NCBI RefSeq assembly: GCF_022554085.1
Contig: NZ_JAKFYR010000001.1
Location: 558,001 to 622,000, forward strand
Source: Rhodococcus sp. CH91
Lineage (GTDB): Bacteria > Actinomycetota > Actinomycetes > Mycobacteriales > Mycobacteriaceae
DNA length: 64,000 bases
Direction of reading: 5' to 3'
Of the stretch, positions 9,394 through 15,832 are shown one piece after another. A program made the position numbers and the translations under genes. The notes beneath the pieces are model-generated. The model was not told where the DNA came from, ran no database searches, and was given only the letters and a program-made list of their open reading frames with translations. Numbering within the stretch: position 1 is the first letter of the stretch; each line of letters starts with the position of its first letter.

Positions 9394-10290
9394 TCACGGC
9401 GCGCTGTCGGTGGGAGGCACGATCGAGTGCGCGAGTGCGTGCATGAGGAATTCGAGTTCGGGGCTGGGGGTGCTGTTGCTCCGCACCACCCCGCACACCG
9501 GCACCTGCAGGCGGTGGTGGATCTCGCGCATGAACTCGAGGCCCTTGCGGGGTGTCTCGGCTGCGGTTCCGGCATACAGCACGGTCCATGCCCGGGGGTT
9601 GGTGAGGACTTCGAGGGTGGCCGTGTGATCGCTGGCGATCGGCGGGCCGAGCTGCACGCGGCGACCGACCTCGACGAAGGCGTCCTCGACGACTCGGTGC
9701 AGCAGTACCTGGTTGCCGCGTGGTGGTAACAGAAGTGGATAGTGGGCGAGGTCGCTGAGGTCGACGGTCGAGAATGCCGACAGTGGATGCTGGCTCGAGG
9801 TGACGATCACCAGTTCTTCGATGCCCAGCCGTATCGCTTCCAGACCGGGACGGTCGACCTCTCCACGGATCAGAGCGAGGTCGGCCTCTCCCGACGCCAC
9901 CGCATTCACGCGGTCGGTGAAGTCCTTGATGACGAACTCGACGTCGAGCTTGGGGTGACGTTCGCGCACGCTCGAGATCGCATCGAGGCTCTGCGAGGCG
10001 AAGCTCATGTTCGCGGTGATCCGGATGCTCTCCCGCGGTTCGTGGGCCACTTCGAGGGCCTTGGCCTCGAGGCTGAGCACTTCCGCGGCGATCGGCATCA
10101 ACCGCCGGCCGGCGGAGGTGAGCTTGACCGAGCGGGTGGTGCGGTCGAAGAGTGAGGTTCCCAGCTCCTGCTCGAGCTTCGCGATCTGATGGCTGATGGC
10201 CGACTGCGAGATGAAGCATCGCTGGGCAGCACGAGAGAAGCTGCCCTCCTCGCCGACGGCGAAGAAGTAGCGCAGCTGACGGAAATCCAT
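9394..10290 (-). CDS. LysR family transcriptional regulator
   Basis: A 298-residue LysR-type regulator starting MDFRQLRYFFAVGEEGSFSR, with GGAGGAG before ATG 10290. Residues 1-60 form the winged helix-turn-helix (AAQRCFISQSAISHQIAKLE is the recognition region); about 90-290 is the periplasmic-binding-protein-like co-inducer domain. It is divergent from the NDH-2-like gene at 10448, and a palindrome lies between them, so this neighbour is its most likely target. It ends 13 nt from the convergent ABC-F gene. Co-inducer unknown. Confidence 0.9.
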   Translation of the reverse strand: MDFRQLRYFFAVGEEGSFSRAAQRCFISQSAISHQIAKLEQELGTSLFDRTTRSVKLTSAGRRLMPIAAEVLSLEAKALEVAHEPRESIRITANMSFASQSLDAISSVRERHPKLDVEFVIKDFTDRVNAVASGEADLALIRGEVDRPGLEAIRLGIEELVIVTSSQHPLSAFSTVDLSDLAHYPLLLPPRGNQVLLHRVVEDAFVEVGRRVQLGPPIASDHTATLEVLTNPRAWTVLYAGTAAETPRKGLEFMREIHHRLQVPVCGVVRSNSTPSPELEFLMHALAHSIVPPTDSAP

Positions 10291-10351
10291 CGCTCCTCCA
10301 GGGACGACATGCCATCTGTATTCATGAGCAGAACAGATAACAGTTTTTCGA

Positions 10352-10372
10352 ATATCCCAGGTTACTGGATAT
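10352..10372. promoter_or_regulatory. Candidate LysR-type operator
   Basis: ATATCC (10352-10357) and GGATAT (10367-10372) form an inverted repeat with a 9-bp centre in the 157-bp region between the divergent LysR and NDH-2-like genes. An interrupted dyad of this size matches the general LysR box layout (T-N11-A within an inverted repeat). It is the only clear dyad in the interval. Confidence 0.45.
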
Positions 10373-10447
10373 CGAGAGCATGTCGTCCTTACGTTGGTGG
10401 TCATACATCGACCGAGATGACAGCTATCGCGTGGAGGTTTACGCAGC

Positions 10448-11869
10448 ATGGACGGTGCGGACACAGGGACGACCCGGATGGATCGGACGGACGTGGTGAT
10501 CGTCGGCTCCGGATTCGGGGCGCTGGCAACAGCGAAGAAGCTCGCCAAGGCGGGCACGCCCTTCGTCCTCATCTCGGAGACCACCGAGCACCTCTTCCAG
10601 CCCCTGCTCTACCAGGTCGCAACCGGTGTCCTCTCGCCCGGCGAGATCGCCCCCTCGGTGCGCGCGATCCTCGCCGAGTACCCCCACGCCGACGTCCGCC
10701 TCGGCCGGGTCGTCGACGTGCTCCCCGACGAGAACATCGTCGTCTACGAGGCCGGTGGCGAACGCCTCCGTCTCGGCTACAAGTACCTCGTCGCCGCGAC
10801 CGGCGCGCGCCAGGCGTACTTCGGACGCGACGAGTTCGCCGACCTGACGTTCGCGCTCAAGACGGTCGAGGACGCCGAGCGGCTGCGCCGCCAGATCGTG
10901 CGGTGCTTCGAGGAAGCTCACGTCACCACGGACCCGGAGCGGCGCAAGAACCTGCTCAGCTTCATCGTCGTGGGTGCCGGCCCGACGGGCGTCGAGCTCG
11001 CAGGTCAGATCAAGGAACTCGCACAGCGGTACTTCGCCGAGTCCATCGGCAACATCCGCGCGGACGACGTCACCGTCACCCTCGTCGAGGGCGCCGACAA
11101 GGTGCTGCCTCCGTTCGGCGGCAAACTCAGCGAGTACTCGAAGACGTCGCTCGAGAAGAGTGGCGTCGACGTCGTCCTCGGAACGATGGTCACCGACATC
11201 GACGAGCACGGTGCCACGCTCACCACGCCGACGACCGAGGAGACCCGCCGGCTCACCGCGGAGACCATCATCTGGTCGGCCGGCATCCAGGCCAACGACT
11301 TCGCCGACGTGCTCGCCGAGCGCACCGGCTGCGAGACGGTTCGCGGTGGTCGCCTGCTCGTCGACCCGGACTTCACCGTCGGACGCAGCGACGACATCTT
11401 CGCGATCGGCGACATGGTCACGCTCGACAACCTGCCCGCCCAGTCGCCTTTCGCGATGCAGGGTGGCCGCCATGTCGCGAAGATGATCACCGGCAAGATC
11501 GCGATGGGCACCCCTTTCCAGTACAAGGACAAGGGCAGCATGGCGATCATCAACCGCTTCCGCGCGATCACACGGGTCGGGAAGATCGAGCTCACCGGCT
11601 TCATCGCATGGGTGCTGTGGCTCGCCGTCCACCTCGTCTACCTGGTCGGTTTCCGCAACCGGTACATCGCGGTCCTGTCGTGGTGCGGTTCCTTCCTCGG
11701 GCATCGGCGCCCGCACTTCTACTACGCGCAGGAGCTCACCCCGGTGACCGCGTCGGCGAAGGCCGGTGACGAGGCGAAGGACGACGGACGGAAGGAACCG
11801 GCGCCGCAGGTGAAGGGCACGAAAAAGAAGAAGAACAACAACAGGCAGCCTGCGCCGACATCGGCGTAA
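10448..11869 (+). CDS. Type II NADH dehydrogenase-like NAD(P)/FAD oxidoreductase
   Basis: A 473-residue flavoprotein of the NDH-2 family, which passes electrons from NADH to menaquinone at the cytoplasmic membrane without pumping protons. Two dinucleotide folds are visible: GSGFG near residues 19-23 (FAD) and VVGAGPTGVELAG near 174-186 (NADH). LLYQVATGVLSP near 54-65 is the quinone-site signature of NDH-2 and AIGDM near 319 is the second FAD motif. The C-terminal part (about 380-425) is amphipathic/hydrophobic and suits membrane association, and the end is Lys/Asn-rich. GGAGG lies 10 nt before ATG 10448; ATG 10478 is an alternative start. It is divergent from a LysR gene that probably regulates it and is followed by a strong terminator. 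Confidence 0.85.
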   Translation: MDGADTGTTRMDRTDVVIVGSGFGALATAKKLAKAGTPFVLISETTEHLFQPLLYQVATGVLSPGEIAPSVRAILAEYPHADVRLGRVVDVLPDENIVVYEAGGERLRLGYKYLVAATGARQAYFGRDEFADLTFALKTVEDAERLRRQIVRCFEEAHVTTDPERRKNLLSFIVVGAGPTGVELAGQIKELAQRYFAESIGNIRADDVTVTLVEGADKVLPPFGGKLSEYSKTSLEKSGVDVVLGTMVTDIDEHGATLTTPTTEETRRLTAETIIWSAGIQANDFADVLAERTGCETVRGGRLLVDPDFTVGRSDDIFAIGDMVTLDNLPAQSPFAMQGGRHVAKMITGKIAMGTPFQYKDKGSMAIINRFRAITRVGKIELTGFIAWVLWLAVHLVYLVGFRNRYIAVLSWCGSFLGHRRPHFYYAQELTPVTASAKAGDEAKDDGRKEPAPQVKGTKKKKNNNRQPAPTSA

Positions 11870-11885
11870 CCCCCACGAGCGACGA

Positions 11886-11916
11886 AAAGGCTCCGACCGT
11901 CGAGGTCGGAGCCTTT
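11886..11916. terminator. Terminator after the NDH-2-like gene
   Basis: A perfect 13-bp stem pairs AAAGGCTCCGACC (11886-11898) with its complement (11904-11916) around a 5-nt loop and ends in TTTCG. It starts 17 nt after the stop codon. A-rich and T-rich flanks make it potentially bidirectional. Confidence 0.85.
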
Positions 11917-12051
11917 CGCGTCTGCATCCACAGCGGGAATCGGGTGAAAACCGGGGTGATTTCCGGGATGTTCCACAGGCCGGAGATATTCGGCAGGTGT
12001 AGATCGGTCCGCCGGCAGCTACCGTGTGCACCGCATCCCGAGGAGTAACTC

Positions 12052-12483
12052 ATGAACGTCGACGGCAGCGGCCCCCGTCTCGCGACGACACGCATCGGCT
12101 GCGACGTCGTCACCGTACGCGAGGTCGCTCGCAGCATCGACCGGTTCGGCGACCGTTACCTTCGGCGTCTGTTCACCGAACACGAACTGTCGGTGTGCAC
12201 CGGCCCGGGGCGCGCGCAACGACTCGCGGCGCGCTTCGCGGGGAAGGAAGCCGTGATGAAGGTCCTGCGTCCGCGGGACCACGCAGTGCCGTGGCGGAGC
12301 ATCGAGATCCACCGCGAGAACTGGGGCGGATGCACCGTGGAACTGACCGGTAACGCGGCTGCCCTGGCACGAGATGAACAGTTGACCGACCTCCAGGTCT
12401 CGATATCCCACGAGCCCGAATACGCCATCGCGACGGTCGTGGCGACCCGCGTCGGAGAAGCAGAAAGTGGAGTACAGCCATGA
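12052..12483 (+). CDS. 4'-Phosphopantetheinyl transferase, AcpS type
   Basis: A 143-residue protein with the AcpS signature: Asp18 in IGCDVV and Glu66 in RFAGKEAVMKVL are the Mg2+/CoA-binding acidic residues, and FTEHEL (about 41-46) is also conserved. It would transfer the phosphopantetheine arm of CoA to the serine of a carrier protein. An AGGAG ribosome site precedes ATG 12052. It overlaps the carrier-protein gene by 4 nt, so it is most likely a dedicated activator of that carrier rather than the housekeeping AcpS. It is the first gene of a six-gene operon. Confidence 0.85.
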   Translation: MNVDGSGPRLATTRIGCDVVTVREVARSIDRFGDRYLRRLFTEHELSVCTGPGRAQRLAARFAGKEAVMKVLRPRDHAVPWRSIEIHRENWGGCTVELTGNAAALARDEQLTDLQVSISHEPEYAIATVVATRVGEAESGVQP

Positions 12484-12722
12484 CGGAGCAGGTGATTCGC
12501 AAGGTCCTCGGCGAGCACGCCAAGCTGGCGGTCGACCCGGCAGGCCTCGACCCCGCCGCCGATCTCTACGAACTCGGCCTGACCTCCCACGCGAGCGTGA
12601 ACGTCATGCTCGCTCTCGAGGACGCCTTCGACATCGAGTTCCCGGACGAACTGCTGCGCAAGAGTACCTTCGGGAGCGTCGGAGCCATCCGTTCGGCATT
12701 GACGGAACTGGGCGTCGCGTGA
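12480..12722 (+). CDS. Acyl carrier protein (stand-alone, for an amino acid:[carrier protein] ligase)
   Basis: An 80-residue carrier protein with the four-helix pattern. The attachment serine is Ser36 in YELGLTSHASV, so the usual DSL triplet is replaced by LTS. ALEDAFDIEFPDELL forms the acidic recognition helix II region. It overlaps the upstream transferase (ATGA) and the downstream dehydrogenase (GTGA) by 4 nt each, implying translational coupling. By analogy with seryl-tRNA-synthetase-like ligase systems in Bradyrhizobium and Agrobacterium, it probably receives a small amino acid on its pantetheine thiol. Confidence 0.88.
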   Translation: MTEQVIRKVLGEHAKLAVDPAGLDPAADLYELGLTSHASVNVMLALEDAFDIEFPDELLRKSTFGSVGAIRSALTELGVA

Positions 12723-13921
12723 GTCCGGTGTCCGCGCCACTGTCCGTCGTGGAGGACGCCGAGCCGCCATTGCTCGTCCGGGCCGAGATCGTCGGACATG
12801 AGAGCGCCGGGCCCGCCGCCGCGGACGTGGACCGGCAGGGCCGGTTCCCGCACGAGGCCGTCGACGCGCTGCGTGCCCACAATCTGCTCAACTGTGCCGT
12901 GCCCGTCGAGCAGGGTGGTGAGGGCGCGACCCTCGGCGAGCTGTGCGACGTCGCGCGCATCCTCGGCCGGTACTGCGCCTCGACCGCGATGATCTTCGCG
13001 ATGCACCAGACGCAGATCCTGTCGCTGGTCCGCCATTCCACTCCGGGAGTCGCCGCGTTCGTCGCGGAAGCAGTGGCACAGGATTACCTGATCGCGTCGG
13101 CGACCACCGAACTCGGCACCGGCGGTGATGTACGCAGCAGCGTCTGTGCCGTGGCCCGGGACGGGGACACGGTGTCGCTCACCAAGAACGCTCCCGTCAT
13201 CTCGTACGGCGAGTACGCCGACGTGATCCTCGTGACGGCCCGTCGCACCCCCGACAGCCCGCCCAGCGACCAGGTTCTCGTCGTGTGCCGACGCGGCGAG
13301 CTGTCGCTCGAGCCCACCGGGAAGTGGGACACCCTCGGCCTGCGGGGAACGTGCAGTCCCGGTTTCGTCCTCACCGCCACCACCTCGGCCGATCTCGTCG
13401 TCGGCACGCCCTACGCCGAGATCTCGTCGCGCACCATGCTTCCGGTCTCGCACTGCGTGTGGTCCGCGGTGTGGCTCGGAATCGCCGACGCGGCGATGGA
13501 GAAGGCGCGTTCGTTCGTGCGGTCGGCGGCGCGTCGCAGTCCTGGCATCACCCCGCCCGGCGCGCTGCGACTCGCCGAAGCAGCCGCGGTGCATCAGCAG
13601 TTCGCAGACGTCGTCGCCGCATCCGCCGCGCGTTTCGACGCCGCGACCTCGACCCTGGACGGGACGGACCGCTCCGAGGCACTCTCCGGTATGGGCTTCT
13701 CGCTTGCGATGAACAATCTCAAGGTGACCGCCTCGACGCTGGTCGTGGATCTGGTGAACCGTGCGATGCTCATCTGCGGCATCGCCGGGTACCGGGAGGA
13801 CTCGCAGTACTCTCTCGGCCGCCACCTCCGCGACGCGCACGGCGCCGCCGTGATGGTGAACAACGACCGCATCATGAACAACTCCGCCCAGTTGTCGATC
13901 GCCTACCGAGGAACGCTGTGA
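12719..13921 (+). CDS. Acyl-CoA dehydrogenase family flavoprotein of the carrier-protein operon
   Basis: A 400-residue acyl-CoA dehydrogenase-type flavoprotein starting at the GTG that overlaps the carrier-protein stop. N-terminal helical residues (about 20-130) contain the FAD-region stretch ASTAMIFAMHQTQ. The middle beta domain has LIASATTELGTGGDV and KWDTLGLRGTCSPGF, which are typical of the family. The C-terminal helical domain runs from about 250. The context suggests that it oxidises a thioester held on the carrier protein rather than a fatty acyl-CoA. Acyl-CoA-dehydrogenase-like enzymes that oxidise carrier-bound amino acids are known (prolyl-S-carrier oxidases). The substrate is not determined. 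Confidence 0.82.
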   Translation: MSPVSAPLSVVEDAEPPLLVRAEIVGHESAGPAAADVDRQGRFPHEAVDALRAHNLLNCAVPVEQGGEGATLGELCDVARILGRYCASTAMIFAMHQTQILSLVRHSTPGVAAFVAEAVAQDYLIASATTELGTGGDVRSSVCAVARDGDTVSLTKNAPVISYGEYADVILVTARRTPDSPPSDQVLVVCRRGELSLEPTGKWDTLGLRGTCSPGFVLTATTSADLVVGTPYAEISSRTMLPVSHCVWSAVWLGIADAAMEKARSFVRSAARRSPGITPPGALRLAEAAAVHQQFADVVAASAARFDAATSTLDGTDRSEALSGMGFSLAMNNLKVTASTLVVDLVNRAMLICGIAGYREDSQYSLGRHLRDAHGAAVMVNNDRIMNNSAQLSIAYRGTL

Positions 13922-14862
13922 CAACCACCGCTACGACGGGCACCACCTCCGAACTCGACCGCGCACGTGCCGACTTCCGGCAGCAGCTGCTCGACGCCGA
14001 CCTCCTGGTGGAGACGGGTGTCCCCGGGCTCTACGGACGGTCGGGCACCTTCGAGAACATCGTGGAGGGCGTCGACCGCGTCGTGGTCGCCGCCGGTCCG
14101 GGCAGCGACGCGACGAAACTTCGCTTCCCGCCGGTCTTTCCGAGGACGAGCTTCGAGCGCACCGATTACATCGCCTCCTTCCCGCACCTCACCGGTGCGG
14201 TCAACACCTTCGCCGGCAGCAACGCCGAACATGCCGAACTGCTCGCGGCACGTTCCCGAGGCGAAGCGTGGGACTCGTGGCTCGAACCTGCCGACACAGT
14301 GCTCGTCTCCGCCGCATGCCATCCCGCCTATTCGCGGTACGCCGGTGCCCTGCGCGAGGGGGGAGAGCTGCTCGACGTCTACGGCTACTGCTTCCGGCAC
14401 GAGCCGGCGGTGGATCCGGCGCGCATGCAGGCGTTCCGGATGCACGAGTTCGTCCGCATCGGCACGGAAGCAGACGCTGCGCAGCATCGTGACTCGTGGG
14501 TCGAACGTGGTCTCGAGGTACTCGGCTCGCTCGGTCTCGACGCGACCGCAGTACCCGCCAACGATCCCTTCTTCGGGCGCGCCGGCCGGATGCTGGCGGT
14601 CAATCAACGCACCGAGAACCTGAAGACCGAGTTGACGGTGCGTCTCTACGGCGACCTCGACGAGGGCACCGCAGTCGTCTCGTGCAACTGCCACCGCGAA
14701 CATTTCGGCGAGACCTTCGGGATCACCACCGTCGACGGGCAGGTCGCCCACAGTGCGTGTGTCGGATTCGGTATGGAACGGATCGCGCTGGCGCTCTTGC
14801 GAACCCACGGTCTCGATGTCGACCTCTGGCCGGGGCAGGTGCGAGACAGGCTGTTCCCGTGA
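13918..14862 (+). CDS. Amino acid:[carrier protein] ligase (truncated seryl-tRNA synthetase homologue)
   Basis: A 314-residue class II synthetase-like protein that lacks the N-terminal tRNA-binding coiled coil of seryl-tRNA synthetase. Visible features are Cys134 (SAACHP), the motif 2 segment FRHE at 159-162, Glu177 (MHEFVRIG), Cys281 (SACVGFG) and motif 3 GFGMER (283-288). Cys134/Glu177/Cys281 agree in identity and spacing with the zinc ligands of the characterised Bradyrhizobium ligase, which activates glycine and loads it on a carrier protein instead of tRNA. It starts at GTG 13918 overlapping the preceding stop and is itself overlapped by the DUF1839 gene. Amino-acid specificity here is unproven; glycine or alanine is likely. 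Confidence 0.9.
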   Translation: MTTTATTGTTSELDRARADFRQQLLDADLLVETGVPGLYGRSGTFENIVEGVDRVVVAAGPGSDATKLRFPPVFPRTSFERTDYIASFPHLTGAVNTFAGSNAEHAELLAARSRGEAWDSWLEPADTVLVSAACHPAYSRYAGALREGGELLDVYGYCFRHEPAVDPARMQAFRMHEFVRIGTEADAAQHRDSWVERGLEVLGSLGLDATAVPANDPFFGRAGRMLAVNQRTENLKTELTVRLYGDLDEGTAVVSCNCHREHFGETFGITTVDGQVAHSACVGFGMERIALALLRTHGLDVDLWPGQVRDRLFP

Positions 14863-15818
14863 CCGATCGGCTCATCGACGTCCGCGTCGACGGGTACACG
14901 CCGCATGCCGTGCACGCCGCCGATCGGATCTGGACCGAGACCAATTGCTACGTCGACCTGTGGGTCGAGGTGCTGCACTCGCTCGGCCACGATCCCCTTC
15001 CCGCCGCAGCGTGTGCGTTCTCGGCCCGATTCGACGGGACGCAATGGACCTTCCTCAAGTTCCGCCCCGAGGACCTGCTGGCCCTGTACAGGATCGACGT
15101 GGCCGAGATGAACGTATGGCGTCGGCCCGTGAGTCATCTGGAGGACAATGCGGCTGCCGGGTTGTTGTCCACGATCGAAGTCGACGCCTACTGGCTGCCC
15201 GATACCGCGGGAACCGGTTATCGCGAGAAGCACTCCAAGACCACGATCGTGCCGAACCTGATCGACCGGGACGCCGGAGCGCTCGAGTACTTCCACAACA
15301 GCGGCTACCACGTGCTCACCGGTGAGGACTTCCGCGGAGTGTTCGGTCTCGACGAGGCGGTGCCCGTCTGGCCGCCCTATGTCGAGCAGGTGCGCCTCGA
15401 GGCGGCACCGCCGCAGTGCGACGCCTTCGACACGATCGTGCTGCGGCATCTGCGCATGCGCGCCGTGTCCAATCCGGTCCGCGAACTCGGGACCCGCGTG
15501 CTCACCGACGTCGAACGGATCCGTGCGGGTGGCATGGATGTCTTCCACCCGTGGACGTTCGGAGTGCTCCGCCAGTGCGGTGCCACCGCCGAACTCGCCG
15601 CCGATGTGAGTCTCTACATGGACGGCCACGGATATCCCGGCGCAGGGGCGGCATCGGTCGGATTCCGTGCGGTCGCCGAGGGTGCGAAGAACGTGCAGTT
15701 CCGTATGGCGCGCGCGGCGCGGGGACGTGACGTCGACCCCGGCGACCAGCTGGTCGCGATGGCCGCCGCGTGGGAGGACTCGATGGCGACCGTCGTCCGT
15801 GCCACCGGCCTGCGCTGA
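14859..15818 (+). CDS. DUF1839 family protein
   Basis: A 319-residue protein with an N-terminal ADRIWTETNCYVDLW segment, a central FLKFRPEDLLALY region and an EYFHNSGYHVL motif near residues 147-157, all recognisable from the DUF1839 family. No experimentally proven activity is known to me. The family is repeatedly found beside amino acid:[carrier protein] ligases, and here its GTG overlaps the ligase stop codon, so it very probably acts on the aminoacylated carrier. It might transfer, condense or release the amino acid; that is speculation. Confidence 0.82.
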   Translation: MTDRLIDVRVDGYTPHAVHAADRIWTETNCYVDLWVEVLHSLGHDPLPAAACAFSARFDGTQWTFLKFRPEDLLALYRIDVAEMNVWRRPVSHLEDNAAAGLLSTIEVDAYWLPDTAGTGYREKHSKTTIVPNLIDRDAGALEYFHNSGYHVLTGEDFRGVFGLDEAVPVWPPYVEQVRLEAAPPQCDAFDTIVLRHLRMRAVSNPVRELGTRVLTDVERIRAGGMDVFHPWTFGVLRQCGATAELAADVSLYMDGHGYPGAGAASVGFRAVAEGAKNVQFRMARAARGRDVDPGDQLVAMAAAWEDSMATVVRATGLR

Positions 15819-15832
15819 CGGGACCGAGGCAC

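Noticed and set aside
15770-15832. Earlier in-frame start for the GH2-like protein inside the DUF1839 gene
   Set aside because: Would give a long overlap with DUF1839 and a non-conserved N-terminus; ATG 15833 leaves a normal 14-nt gap.
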